A stretch of DNA of 64,000 nucleotides, from the NCBI GenBank assembly GCA_902782305.1, contig CACZMV010000017.1, positions 1-64,000 on the forward strand, given 5' to 3'. Numbering within the stretch: position 1 is the first letter of the stretch; every line of letters starts with the position of its first letter. A model generated the notes under the pieces. That model made no database searches and was not told the origin of the DNA. It saw nothing but the letters and a program-made list of their open reading frames with translations. A program made the position numbers and the translations under genes. Of the stretch, positions 9,907-19,059 are shown one piece after another. This DNA comes from an uncultured Prevotellaceae bacterium (GTDB lineage: Bacteria > Bacteroidota > Bacteroidia > Bacteroidales > Bacteroidaceae).

Positions 9907-10059
9907 AACGTTCCATTTAGAAAAAAGGCATTTTGGCTTTATGACTGCGTCATTTCATTTTGTTACCATACTTATTCGATGTTGTTTCCCTAATTTATGG
10001 TTGCGGCTTGGTAAGTAAAACAACGGCATAATAAAAGAGTAGATATACCTTGGAATTTT
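9907..10059 (+). other. Gap without a recognisable gene
   Basis: These 153 bp follow the truncated GHMP kinase. They hold only short open stretches, no hairpin of note and no match I recognise. The junction at about 9903 is probably where the rest of the kinase gene was lost. Confidence 0.5.
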
Positions 10060-10902
10060 ATGATTATTTCTGTAATTATACCTCTTTATAATAAAGAAAA
10101 ATATATTAAGAATACTATTCTTTCTGTTCTTTCCCAGACATATCAGGACTATGAATTGCTTATAATCAATGATGGGTCAACAGATAATTCACTTGACTGT
10201 GTGAATTCTTTCTCCGACCCAAGGATACGGGTAATAAATAAACAGAATGAAGGCGTATCAGCAACGAGAAATAGAGGTGCAAAGGAAGCGAAAGGGGAAT
10301 GGCTCTTCTTTTTAGATGCTGATGACTACATCTATCCTTGTTGCTTAGAAGAATTAGTAAAACTTAAGGATGAGTATCCTCTAGCTACCCTTTATTCAGC
10401 GAACTATTGTTGGATAAAAGATGGTGTAAAAAAGGCACATATAAAACTGGAAAAAAAAGGTTATGTAGATGGAGCCTTAAGAAAACTTTGGTTGAGGGAA
10501 TGGGAGTTTAGAATAGGAAGTTTTATGGTGTCTAAACAATCGTTTATTGATAACGGAATGTTTGACACGAAAATGTCGAATGGCGAAGACAGTATGATGA
10601 TGTGTCAATATGTAAAGAATTACAGTTGTGCATATTCACCTGTACTTATTATGGATTATGTTCTTGATGCTGGTGTTTTGAGTCATAACAGGATTGATAT
10701 AACGAAAACTATCGAATGGCATATATCCTTTCAAGAAGGAGACAAATACCTAAAATTGTTTTATGGAAGTATGTTTTTTCGTAGGATAGTTTTGTATACC
10801 ATTCATGGTGATTTAAAACATGTTTGTTCTCTAATAAAAAGACATGGTTTATTCAGTGTCATATTTTCTGCTTATTCTTTTGTTAAGTCGTTAATTTCGT
10901 AA
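10060..10902 (+). CDS. Family 2 glycosyltransferase
   Basis: A 280-residue GT-A enzyme. It starts with MIISVIIPLYNKEKYI, followed by SVLSQTYQDYELLIINDGSTDNS and FFLDADDY, which are the nucleotide-binding strand, the first conserved acidic motif and the metal-binding DxD-like motif of GT2 (PF00535). The GEDSMMMCQY motif in the second half is the usual catalytic-base region (ED). The C-terminal part has a hydrophobic segment. It transfers a sugar onto the lipid-linked repeat unit; donor and linkage are unknown. It is intact, while the genes on its left are broken. Confidence 0.9.
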   Translation: MIISVIIPLYNKEKYIKNTILSVLSQTYQDYELLIINDGSTDNSLDCVNSFSDPRIRVINKQNEGVSATRNRGAKEAKGEWLFFLDADDYIYPCCLEELVKLKDEYPLATLYSANYCWIKDGVKKAHIKLEKKGYVDGALRKLWLREWEFRIGSFMVSKQSFIDNGMFDTKMSNGEDSMMMCQYVKNYSCAYSPVLIMDYVLDAGVLSHNRIDITKTIEWHISFQEGDKYLKLFYGSMFFRRIVLYTIHGDLKHVCSLIKRHGLFSVIFSAYSFVKSLIS

Positions 10903-10989
10903 GAGTGGCTATGGAAATGTACAATTTGGCAGAGGAACTTGGGCTATTCCTGAACATTATAATTATTTAAACGAGAAATACAAGCAATG
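10895..10989 (+). other. Possible C-terminal remnant of an unknown gene
   Basis: Between the GT2 gene and the SDR gene an open stretch reads SGYGNVQFGRGTWAIPEHY and ends NEKYKQ, stopping in an ATGA overlap with the next start codon. It has no start of its own and looks like the tail of a lost gene. I do not recognise the family; it may also be chance. Confidence 0.3.
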
Positions 10990-11847
10990 AGCAAAATATT
11001 AATATGTGGAGCGACGTCTTTTGTGGCTAAAGGCCTTGCTGAATTACTAAGAAGTAAAGGACATGTAATAGAATGTTTTTCGCGGGGTAAAATCTCAAAA
11101 AACAGTTTAGTTATAAAAGGTGATTATCTTACGATAGCAAATAATGAGTATCTGGCACTTGGTTATGATGTAGTTGTAAATTATGCTGTAATTAAAGATG
11201 GTACAGTAGAATCTAATCTTCAATATGTCAAGTCGTTGGTGAAAATGTGTCAGGATAAGGGTGTGAAGAAACTTATTCATTTCTCTTCCGTGATGACCTA
11301 TGGCTATCATATTGGAAAGATTGATGAAAACACTCCGATAGAAAAACTTGGAGAAACCTGGAAGAAGGGGTATGGAGAATTTAAAATTGCAGTAGACCAA
11401 TATCTGATATCAATTCGTGATACTTTGCCTTTTGAGCTGGTTCTGGTCCGCCCCGGTTATGTTTTAGCCGATAACAGACCATGCCCGTTTATCAAGCCTT
11501 TGCCTTTTGGCTTTACTTTGATAAAAGGAGATAGCAAGAGCAAACAACCCATTGTGAAACGTGAAGAAATACATGAGGCTATACTTAAGATCATAGAAAC
11601 GGACAACAATTATCCTGTTTATCATTTCTTTCCCAATGATGGTATGACAAAGTACCGCTTTGCGATACAGACGGGATATAAGCATTTAATACCAATGCCA
11701 CGGCTGATATTTAAGTATCTGCCATTGTTATTGATGAAAATCGGTGCAATGTCAAAGGCTATGTATAGCCGTTTTGATGGCATGTATAATGAGAATGAAT
11801 TCTATTCAGAACTTACAGAAAATAAACTCAATATCAAATTTTCATGA
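10987..11847 (+). CDS. NAD-dependent epimerase/dehydratase (extended SDR)
   Basis: A 286-residue Rossmann protein. The N terminus (MSKILICGATSFVAKGL) has a variant of the GxxGxxG dinucleotide loop, and HFSSVMTYG followed by YGEFK supplies the Ser and the YxxxK pair of extended short-chain dehydrogenases (PF01370). VRPGYVLADNRPC is the usual C-terminal substrate-domain entrance. It presumably modifies a nucleotide sugar for cluster A; the reaction cannot be read from sequence. Its start overlaps the preceding remnant (ATGA) and its stop overlaps the following acyltransferase start by 4 bp. Confidence 0.8.
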   Translation: MSKILICGATSFVAKGLAELLRSKGHVIECFSRGKISKNSLVIKGDYLTIANNEYLALGYDVVVNYAVIKDGTVESNLQYVKSLVKMCQDKGVKKLIHFSSVMTYGYHIGKIDENTPIEKLGETWKKGYGEFKIAVDQYLISIRDTLPFELVLVRPGYVLADNRPCPFIKPLPFGFTLIKGDSKSKQPIVKREEIHEAILKIIETDNNYPVYHFFPNDGMTKYRFAIQTGYKHLIPMPRLIFKYLPLLLMKIGAMSKAMYSRFDGMYNENEFYSELTENKLNIKFS

Positions 11848-12834
11848 GAAACCGTTCTATTGACATTGTGAAGGGAATGGCCATACTGCTAGTGTACTTG
11901 GATCATTCAATCATCTACCATCCGATAGACCTGAAAACAATGTATCCATGGTGTATGCAATTGTGGGATTTTATTACCTCTTTCAACATGCCAATATTCT
12001 TCATTGTTTCTGGCTTTCTATTTAGTTTAAGTAAAAGAGATAGTCTTAGTCTGTTGAATTCTAAGATTTTGCGGCTTGCAATACCAAATTTATTTACCAT
12101 GTTAATTGTTGAGCTCGGGAAATATCTACTCCCTGGTTCTATGGCAAAGAATACAGTTGGGGGGGCATAATAAATGTTTTAGATAGTGTTTTACTTCATG
12201 GTGGTGATAGATGGTTTGTGTATGTATTGTTTGTGATGACAATCATTGTTATTCCGATACGTAATATTCTTCACAACGTGTGGGCAAGATTTTTGTATAT
12301 ATAATTTGCATATTGGTGACATCATTTGCGTGTGCTCCTGATATATTTTGTATTTCAACCGTTATACGATTTCTCCCTTTCTTTGTTTTTGGATATGCTT
12401 TGAACTATTATTACAATACAATATATTCGTTTTGTATCAAGTTGAATAATTTTCAGGCGATATTTGTAGTCTTTATATTGCTGAATTTTGTTTTTGTGGA
12501 ATATTTGAAACAGATAAATTATATATGGTTATGGATATTACCGCTAACTGGAAGTATTGCATATTTAACAATTTCCTGGTATTTTGACAAAACGCATGAG
12601 AAAACTGATGGTTTCTTTTTAAAGTTTGTTATTTATTGTGGAAAATATTCTTTGCAGTTATATCTGTTTTCATTTCTATATCCAATTATCAGGATGTTAC
12701 CTACATATGTGTTCCATAATGAGAATCCTTTTTTTATAATTCCATTTGTTTATATAATGCAATTACTATGTGCCATAAGTATCATTGAGGTTACACGACG
12801 AATAAAGTTCTTGAAGATACCATTTGGATATTAA
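11844..12834 (+). pseudogene. Acyltransferase 3 family gene with two single-base frameshifts
   Basis: The first segment starts MRNRSIDIVKGMAILLVYLDHS, a classic acyltransferase-3 (PF01757) beginning with the R and H residues. It ends at 12170 just past a G7 tract (12159-12165). Adding one G there carries the protein on as GIINVLDSVLLHGGDRWFVY, and a second added G in the GGG at 12282-12284 joins that to VWGKIFVYIICILVTS and the rest of the membrane domain, ending at 12834. Both lesions are therefore losses of one G from a G run. A full-length enzyme would be about 330 residues and would O-acylate a surface glycan. The start overlaps the SDR gene (ATGA). Confidence 0.85.
12159..12165 (+). repeat. 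G7 homopolymer at the first frameshift of the second acyltransferase
   Basis: Seven Gs at the exact point where the acyltransferase frame breaks; eight Gs would keep it open to the second lesion at 12282-12284. Confidence 0.85.
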
Positions 12835-12854
12835 TCTAAATATATAGTTAAAAA

Positions 12855-14222
12855 ATGAATATAGCTGTTATTGGAGCCGGTACTTACGGCAGTTATTTGA
12901 TTGATGCGCTTTTGCGCAAATACCCCGATGTGAACATCACATTGTTCGATGTGGGTGACAAAAAGATTAAGAGTGAGAAAGAGATAGGTTATTACTCTTC
13001 ACTCAAACATGCCTTATATAAGGGGTTGACAGATGGGCGCCTGTTCGGTTTTGGTGGTGCTTCGGTGAAATGGGGTGGACAACTACTTACATTCACAGAG
13101 AACGACTTCGCACAGCCCGATGGGTTTATGAAGGATGTGACTAAGTACGATAAGCAGTACAAAGACTTCATGTTGGCTAAGTTCAACATAGAAAATAAGT
13201 TCCCAGAGAAGCATGTTTCCGATGATCTGTTTACAAAAACAGGTGTTTGGCTGAGCGCCTTGCACCACGATTTTTTCAAATGGTTTAAAATAAAGAAACG
13301 TAAGCAAGTAAAGATTTTGCAGTATAGTCGTGTAGTTCGACTTGACTCTAAGGACGGAAAGCATATTGATGGGATTGTTTATCTGGATAAAGGACAAGAG
13401 AGGACAATGACGTTCGATTACTACTATCTGACCGCAGGAGCGTTTGAGAATGCCAGAATCTTATTAAGTTCGGGTATGATACCTGGCGATAAGGTCTATT
13501 TTTCTGACCATCTTTCTCAAAAGGTGTTTAAGGTAAGGAAATCAACTGTAATCGGTGATGAAGATTTTGTCTTCAGAATGAGAGGAACTTCTCTGATTAC
13601 AAAGCGAATGATAGGCGAAGTAGATGGTTGCTCATACTATGTTCATCCTGTTTTCAATCTGAATTTCCCCTTCTTTGAGAGTGTTAAGGAAGTTTTGTTT
13701 AAACGTCATTTTGAATGGAAGTACATATGGAATATTTTCAAAGACATCCCCAACGTGATTGGTTTTGCTTGGTCCGTACTGGTGCTTCGCAAAATGTACG
13801 TAATGAATAACGAATGGTTCCTATACATTGATATTGAGAACCCAACAAAGGAAAGTTACGTGGAGTTGTCCAAGGAAAAAGACAAGTTTGGGCTTCCTGG
13901 TCTGGATGTGCATTACTATGCAGATAAAGAAGCTGCTGGTATATATGAAAAAGCCAAAGCAACAGCCCAGAGGCATTTGGATAACTGTAACGTAGACTAT
14001 GAGTTATTAGCGGAAAAGATAGATGTACAAACCTGTGAAGACATTTATCACCCGTATGGTATGTTCCATTTTGAAAGTGCTGAGGATTATTTTAATCGCT
14101 GGGATAATATGTTGCTGGTGACCACGGGTTGTCTTTCTCGTTCAGGAGGTATTAATCCGACCGCTTCGATGCTACCTATGGTAGAAGAATTTATAAACAA
14201 CCATTTCAAATACGGTAAATAG
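12855..14222 (+). CDS. GMC-type FAD-dependent oxidoreductase
   Basis: A 455-residue flavoprotein. MNIAVIGAGTYGSYL is the FAD-binding Rossmann loop (GxGxxG), GRLFGFGGASVKWGG is the second FAD-contact stretch, and TAGAFENARILLSSG is the ATG-like motif found in glucose-methanol-choline (GMC) oxidoreductases. The C-terminal GCLSRSGGINPTASMLPM is the conserved end that closes over the flavin. It would oxidise a sugar alcohol or sugar hydroxyl; the substrate is unknown. No signal peptide, so cytosolic. GC content rises clearly here relative to the genes before 12.8 kb. The glycosyltransferase start follows 1 bp after its stop. Confidence 0.82.
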   Translation: MNIAVIGAGTYGSYLIDALLRKYPDVNITLFDVGDKKIKSEKEIGYYSSLKHALYKGLTDGRLFGFGGASVKWGGQLLTFTENDFAQPDGFMKDVTKYDKQYKDFMLAKFNIENKFPEKHVSDDLFTKTGVWLSALHHDFFKWFKIKKRKQVKILQYSRVVRLDSKDGKHIDGIVYLDKGQERTMTFDYYYLTAGAFENARILLSSGMIPGDKVYFSDHLSQKVFKVRKSTVIGDEDFVFRMRGTSLITKRMIGEVDGCSYYVHPVFNLNFPFFESVKEVLFKRHFEWKYIWNIFKDIPNVIGFAWSVLVLRKMYVMNNEWFLYIDIENPTKESYVELSKEKDKFGLPGLDVHYYADKEAAGIYEKAKATAQRHLDNCNVDYELLAEKIDVQTCEDIYHPYGMFHFESAEDYFNRWDNMLLVTTGCLSRSGGINPTASMLPMVEEFINNHFKYGK

Positions 14223-14223
14223 T

Positions 14224-15450
14224 ATGCTGAAAGTATTGGTAAACGCCTATGCCTGCTCACCAAACATGGGTAGTGAGCCCGGTATGGCGTGGAACTGGTG
14301 CTCAAACTTAGCTAAGCATTGTGAGCTATTTATTATCACAGAAGAAGAGTTTCGTGATAAAATTGAAGCTGTGGTTCCAACGCTACCTCAAGGTAAGAAT
14401 ATGCATTTTTACTATAACCCCGTTACACCCGAGGTGAGGAGGATGTGTTGGAATCAGGGGGACTGGCGTTTTTATTGGCACTATCGAAAGTGGCAAAAGA
14501 GAACGCTAGAGATGGCAGAAAAGATTTGTGCAGAGCAAAAGATAGACATTCTTCATCAACTGAATATGATAGGATATCGTGAGCCTGGGCTTCTTTGGAA
14601 GATTAAAGGTCCAAAATTCGTTTGGGGACCTGTAGGTGGAATGGAAACCATGCCTATAGCATACCTTAAGGGAGCCGGGGCGAAAACCATTTTGTTTAAC
14701 CGTCTGAAAAATCTTATCAACTCTTTGCAGTATCGCTACCAACCCAATGTTAGAAAAGCAGTTAAGAGGGCAGATGCTATCATTGCAGCTACAAGTGGAT
14801 GTCAAAAGAAACTGCAGGATTATTATCATAAGCAGGTCTATCTGATAAATGAAACTGGCTGTGAGGTTATTGAGAACTTCAAAAATGAGCCCAAAGTCAC
14901 AGATACATTTGATTTGTTATGGGTGGGGAAAATGGACTTTCGCAAGCAAATATCACTAGCAATAGAAGTTCTGGGAAAACTTAAGGATCTTAATGTTGTA
15001 CTCCATGTCTTAGGTGGCGGTAGCCCTGAGCAGATACAACAAATGAAAAAGCAGTGTACTGCATTAGGTGCTGATGATAAGTTGAACTATCATGGCATGG
15101 TATCACATGATGAGGTTCAAAGACTGATGAGAAGTTCAGACCTGTTCTTGTTTACGAGTATTATGGAAGGGACACCTCATGTTGTTCAAGAAGCGATTGC
15201 GAATCACCTGCCAGTTATCTGTATTGATACCTGTGGGCAGGGAGATTGTGTGACTGAAGATTGTGGAATGAAGGTGGCTTTATCTGATCCGGAAACAACG
15301 GTTGAAGAAATGTCGCATGCTATTCGAGAGTTTTTTGAAGATGGGGCAAAGTTAAAACAACTGTCTGACAACTGTATGGAAGCCAGCAAAAGGATGTCTT
15401 GGAATAATAAAATATCTCAAATGGTAAACATCTATAATAGCATCATATAA
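14224..15450 (+). CDS. Family 4 glycosyltransferase
   Basis: A 408-residue GT-B enzyme. The N-terminal domain has NAYACSPNMGSEPGMAWNW, an acceptor-side pattern common in GT4 enzymes of capsule loci, and VWGPVGGMETMP in the middle. The C-terminal domain has LLWVGKMDFRKQ, LHVLGGGSPEQ, then FLFTSIMEGTPHVVQEAIANHLPVI with the EGTPHVVQEA donor-binding E-x7-E motif (PF00534). It adds a sugar to the cluster A repeat unit; donor unknown. It overlaps nothing but is spaced 1 bp from the oxidoreductase gene and 8 bp from the next gene, so it is clearly operonic. Confidence 0.9.
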   Translation: MLKVLVNAYACSPNMGSEPGMAWNWCSNLAKHCELFIITEEEFRDKIEAVVPTLPQGKNMHFYYNPVTPEVRRMCWNQGDWRFYWHYRKWQKRTLEMAEKICAEQKIDILHQLNMIGYREPGLLWKIKGPKFVWGPVGGMETMPIAYLKGAGAKTILFNRLKNLINSLQYRYQPNVRKAVKRADAIIAATSGCQKKLQDYYHKQVYLINETGCEVIENFKNEPKVTDTFDLLWVGKMDFRKQISLAIEVLGKLKDLNVVLHVLGGGSPEQIQQMKKQCTALGADDKLNYHGMVSHDEVQRLMRSSDLFLFTSIMEGTPHVVQEAIANHLPVICIDTCGQGDCVTEDCGMKVALSDPETTVEEMSHAIREFFEDGAKLKQLSDNCMEASKRMSWNNKISQMVNIYNSII

Positions 15451-15458
15451 AATTAATC

Positions 15459-16232
15459 ATGCATACTTATTTTAATATTAATTATGAGCTTGACAAACGT
15501 CAGGTTCATCAGTCCATTGCATCTGTAATAGATCGAAGAGAAAAAGCATATATCTGCGTGGCGGATGGTGTTGTGATGAATACTGCAAACCGTGACAAAG
15601 ATTATCAGAATGTAGTTAATGGCGGTCTGTTTGCTATTTGTGATAGTGGCTGGGTGCCTCTGTATTTGAAATCTATTTATGGCATTAAGTATGAACAATA
15701 TTGCGGGGCAGAGATATTTAAGGATATTGTTTCTTCTGGTAAGTACCGCATGATATTTATGGGTACGAGTCAAAAAACACTTGATGCCCTGCAGAAAGAA
15801 CTAATGGTTATGAACCCGAACGTAAAGGATATGAAGTTTGTAGAATTGCCATTTAGGGATGTTGAGGATTTTGACTATCCAGAGATTGCCAAGATGATAG
15901 AGGAAGATGGTGCCCAGATAATCTGGGTGGCTCTCGGTGCCCCCAAACAAGAACGATTCATGAATCGCCTATTACCTTATTTGAAGAGTGGAGTGATGCT
16001 GGGTGTAGGCGCAGTGTTTAAGTTTTATAGTGGTCAAGAGGAAAGTCGTTGTCCTGAGTGGATTCAGAAACACCACTTGGAATTCGTATATCGTATATAC
16101 CAAGATCCCCCAAAACAACTTAAACGCTGTTTCTGGATTGTGGCTACGTTACCAAAATTGTATTTAGGTGAGTGGAAAAGGAAATTCCAAAGCAACAGAG
16201 TAAACACTTCGCCAAAGTTGTCGATGGAGTGA
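15459..16232 (+). CDS. WecG/TagA/CpsF family glycosyltransferase (GT26)
   Basis: A 257-residue protein with the GT26 (PF03808) signatures: ICVADGVVMNTANRD, in which the conserved D and N fall in the nucleotide-sugar site, YCGAEIFKDI, VALGAPKQERFM (the G-x-P-K-Q-E motif) and GVGAVFKFYSG with the conserved GVG-F stretch. Enzymes of this family add the second sugar to undecaprenyl-diphosphate-linked GlcNAc, for example ManNAcA by WecG. Here it would act directly after the WecA-like initiating enzyme at 17773-18990, which fits its place near the end of the operon. Which sugar it transfers is unknown. Confidence 0.9.
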   Translation: MHTYFNINYELDKRQVHQSIASVIDRREKAYICVADGVVMNTANRDKDYQNVVNGGLFAICDSGWVPLYLKSIYGIKYEQYCGAEIFKDIVSSGKYRMIFMGTSQKTLDALQKELMVMNPNVKDMKFVELPFRDVEDFDYPEIAKMIEEDGAQIIWVALGAPKQERFMNRLLPYLKSGVMLGVGAVFKFYSGQEESRCPEWIQKHHLEFVYRIYQDPPKQLKRCFWIVATLPKLYLGEWKRKFQSNRVNTSPKLSME

Positions 16233-16256
16233 ATACATTCTCGGAACTTCGGATTT

Positions 16257-17342
16257 ATGGGATTGTTCTTTGAACTGATTCAGGTAGCACTTGGTATTCG
16301 TAATAGGTTAAGTAGGAAGCCTACTGATGAGGAATGGGACTGCTTGTATCATACTTGTCAAAAGCAATCTATCGCAGCTCTTGCCTATACCGCATTAGAG
16401 TCGTTGAGTGAGATTGGACAGAAACCTCCCATAAATCTTCTATATGAATGGATTTGCCTATATGAACAGATAAAACAACAGAATAAGATAGTCAATCGAA
16501 ATACTGTCGAACTTTGTTCGAAGTTAGAGAAAGATGGTTTTGATTGCTGCATATTGAAAGGTCAAGGGAATGCGGTGATGTATCCAGACCCATATTCACG
16601 TACACCAGGCGATATAGATGTATGGCTTAGGGGTGAAAGAAGTAAGACGGAAGATGTAAGAAATATTATAAGGTATGTAAAGGAAAACGGATCAACTGGA
16701 GATGCTACATATCATCATATTTCTTTAGGTAATTATAAGGACACCGAGGTAGAATTACACTATCGACCATCACATTTGTACAACCCTAAGCATAATAGGA
16801 GATTGCAGCGATGGTTCAGTAAGATGGCTGATGGTGGCTGGCAGATGGCAGAACTGCCAAATGGTGCAGGTTATATAAGGATACCGAATAGAGAATTTAA
16901 CATCGTTTTTCAACTGTCGCATGTGTATAACCACCTACTGCATGAAGGAATTGGGCTTAGACAAATAATAGATTATTACTATCTACTTAAGTCTGATGTA
17001 AGAGGGAATAAGGAAGAAGTTGCCAAAACCCTGAAATATTTGGGTTTAGAGAAGATTGCTGGGGCAGTGATGTGGGTATTGCATGAGAAACTGGGATTAC
17101 CAGAGGATTACTTGATAGCCCCTATGGATGAACGGAGAGGTAAAGTGTTGCTAGACGAAATCATACGAGGCGGTAACTTTGGACACTACGATTTCGATAA
17201 TATCAAAGCGACAAGTCGTTTAAAAAAGAATGTGCAGAGAGTTAAGCGTGATTTGCGTCTAATGAGGTGTTTCCCTTTGGAATGCTTGTGGGAGCCCTTG
17301 TTTAGGGTATATCATCTACTATGGAGGGCTTATTACAATTGA
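16257..17342 (+). CDS. PF14907-type nucleotidyltransferase family protein (cluster A)
   Basis: A 361-residue protein of the uncharacterised nucleotidyltransferase group PF14907. The diagnostic stretch is CCILKGQGNAVMYPDPYSRTPGDIDVWL: a K-G pair, then R-x3-DIDV, which gives the two metal-binding Asp residues of the polymerase-beta-like fold. The C-terminal half is helical and predicted soluble. Such genes sit in many Bacteroidales polysaccharide clusters but no reaction is established. Cluster B has its own copy at 25642-26676, which suggests each assembly line carries one. Confidence 0.8.
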   Translation: MGLFFELIQVALGIRNRLSRKPTDEEWDCLYHTCQKQSIAALAYTALESLSEIGQKPPINLLYEWICLYEQIKQQNKIVNRNTVELCSKLEKDGFDCCILKGQGNAVMYPDPYSRTPGDIDVWLRGERSKTEDVRNIIRYVKENGSTGDATYHHISLGNYKDTEVELHYRPSHLYNPKHNRRLQRWFSKMADGGWQMAELPNGAGYIRIPNREFNIVFQLSHVYNHLLHEGIGLRQIIDYYYLLKSDVRGNKEEVAKTLKYLGLEKIAGAVMWVLHEKLGLPEDYLIAPMDERRGKVLLDEIIRGGNFGHYDFDNIKATSRLKKNVQRVKRDLRLMRCFPLECLWEPLFRVYHLLWRAYYN

Positions 17343-17394
17343 AAATTCTCGTTAAGGCAAGCGAATAAAAGAAGCTGTTAAAAATATATAGATT

Positions 17395-17727
17395 ATGGAT
17401 AAGAATATAATTGCATTACAAGAGAAAGAGAACGACGGACAGAGCATTATGCTCTACTATGATGCCATGGCTGGGGTGTATCTGGCCTATGGATTGTCGG
17501 CCTATTATTCAACTTTGGTAACGGATCCGTATCTGTCGTTCTCAGAGGCACTGCAGATGCCTGTGGCGCTGCTACGCAGGAACCATGTGAATGATCTTCG
17601 TCAAAGCCTGACGAAGGTGGAACATACCATCAAGACTTCTTATGTGTTTCGCCTGAGGTATGCATTAGGTTCTGAGGGGTATGAGAAATGGGCGAAGAAG
17701 GTGCTGGACAGGCATCTGACGGTGTAA
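17395..17727 (+). CDS. Small conserved protein of unknown function, paralogue of the gene at 19060
   Basis: A 110-residue protein without membrane segments. The core SIMLYYDAMAGVYLAYGLSAYYS, then LQMPVALL, matches the pattern of the protein at 19060-19398 (SIHIYFSEKYNEFVAFGFSAFQ, then FQMPMVII): same order, same spacing between the aromatic strand and the QMP motif. The two genes bracket the WecA-like transferase, so the pair may modulate it or share regulation. No family name is recognised. Confidence 0.6.
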   Translation: MDKNIIALQEKENDGQSIMLYYDAMAGVYLAYGLSAYYSTLVTDPYLSFSEALQMPVALLRRNHVNDLRQSLTKVEHTIKTSYVFRLRYALGSEGYEKWAKKVLDRHLTV

Positions 17728-17731
17728 TAGT

Positions 17732-17752
17732 ACGGAGTCACGGAGTTACGGA
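17732..17752 (+). repeat. Octamer repeat ACGGAnnn, three units
   Basis: ACGGA occurs at 17732, 17740 and 17748, exactly 8 bp apart, in the 45-bp gap before the WecA-like gene. The same period is seen in longer arrays at 51.6-52.6 kb and 61.05 kb. Confidence 0.8.
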
Positions 17753-17772
17753 AAAAACAGAATAACGGGGTT

Positions 17773-18990
17773 ATGAAGAATGAGTATATAGGTTTATTGG
17801 TGTTCGTGGTGGCCATGGTGACATCGATGGTGGTGTATCCGTTGGCACTGAAGTTCGCTAGGAATCATGATATCGTGGACAATCCGAATGCGAGGAAGCT
17901 GCAACGAAGACCGGTGCCGGTGTTCGGAGGTGTTGTAGTATATTCGGGTATATTGGTAGGCTCATTAGTATTGTGGTGCTTTATGCATAGCGTGGTGCTG
18001 CAATATGGTATTGTGGGCATTACCTTGTTGATGCTGGTAGGTTTATGGGATGATATGAAGGACATATCGGCCATCCTGCGACTGCTGATAGAGATATTGG
18101 TGGTGGCTGGGTTTATTTTCTTGACTGACAGATATGTGGACGACTTCCACGGACTGTGGGGTATCTATGATATTGACCCGTGGATAGGGGTGCCTTTGTC
18201 TATCTTCATCGGAGTGGGCGCTATCAATGCGGTGAACCTGATAGATGGGGTGGATGGATACTCGAGTAGCTATGGCATCTTGTCGTGTACGTGTTGCGGA
18301 TTGGCTTTCTGGTCGGTATGGAACCCGGTGTTGGTGTGTGAGGCCTTGATAGTGATTGGGGCGCTGATACCTTTCTTCCTGCATAATGTGTTTGGAGCCA
18401 AATCGAAGATGTTTATCGGAGACAGTGGTACGCTGATGATGGGCATGGTTCTGGTGATGCTGGCCTTCTGTGCCATGTCGAGCAAAAGCCGACTGGGGGT
18501 TCTGGAGCAAGAAGGGATGTGTATACCGGCGTTTGTGATAGCCGTGGGTGTTATACCGCTGTTTGACACGGTGCGTGTGATGACCATGCGTGTGTTGCGT
18601 GGACATTCGCCCCTGAAACCGGACAAGACACATCTGCACCACTTGTTTATAGATATGGGATTCTCGCATCTGGGGGCTGCCGTATATATCATCTTCATCA
18701 ACCTGTCTGTGGTGCTGATATGGCTGGCATCATGGCTCTTAGGGGCTTCGATAGATATGCAGCTGTATATCGTGGCATTCCTGGGCATCATGGTGACCTT
18801 CGTGTTCTATCATGTGATGAGGAAGAATCAGAATGGTGGACCGGTGGATGAAGAGGGGTACCCTCAGGGTACGAAACTATGGCATTTTATGTGTCGACTA
18901 GGTGAATATACGCACCGCGAGGACAAACGCTCGTGGAGAGTGATGAAGCACCTAGTTGATGGCCCTCTTATGTTAGGGGGGGTAAAATGA
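17773..18990 (+). CDS. WecA-like undecaprenyl-phosphate sugar-1-phosphate transferase (intact)
   Basis: A 405-residue polytopic membrane enzyme of the PNPT/MraY-WecA superfamily (PF00953). Seen motifs: NPNARKLQRRPVPVFGG in the first cytosolic loop, WDDMKD (the DDxxD Mg2+ site), NAVNLIDGVDGYSS (the NxxNxxDGxxG motif), FIGDSGTLMMG, and PDKTHLHHLF with the HxHH-type signature in the last loop. It starts repeat-unit synthesis by moving a HexNAc-1-phosphate from UDP-sugar to undecaprenyl phosphate. A second gene of this superfamily in cluster B is broken, so this is the only intact initiating enzyme in the window. The last codons contain a G7 tract (18976-18982). Confidence 0.92.
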   Translation: MKNEYIGLLVFVVAMVTSMVVYPLALKFARNHDIVDNPNARKLQRRPVPVFGGVVVYSGILVGSLVLWCFMHSVVLQYGIVGITLLMLVGLWDDMKDISAILRLLIEILVVAGFIFLTDRYVDDFHGLWGIYDIDPWIGVPLSIFIGVGAINAVNLIDGVDGYSSSYGILSCTCCGLAFWSVWNPVLVCEALIVIGALIPFFLHNVFGAKSKMFIGDSGTLMMGMVLVMLAFCAMSSKSRLGVLEQEGMCIPAFVIAVGVIPLFDTVRVMTMRVLRGHSPLKPDKTHLHHLFIDMGFSHLGAAVYIIFINLSVVLIWLASWLLGASIDMQLYIVAFLGIMVTFVFYHVMRKNQNGGPVDEEGYPQGTKLWHFMCRLGEYTHREDKRSWRVMKHLVDGPLMLGGVK

Positions 18991-19059
18991 CGCTTCGCTA
19001 GTGAAAAGTTAATAGTGAATAGTGAAAAGTGTAAAGTGTATAATTTAGAGTGAAGAGAT

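Noticed and set aside
18043-18791. Long - strand reading frames inside the WecA-like gene
   Set aside because: Composition (His, Arg, Gln-rich) is that of an antisense shadow of a membrane-protein gene; no start signal or neighbour support.
19000-19058. AGTGAAAAGT-like repeats as a CRISPR or binding array
   Set aside because: Only two or three imperfect short copies with no regular spacers.
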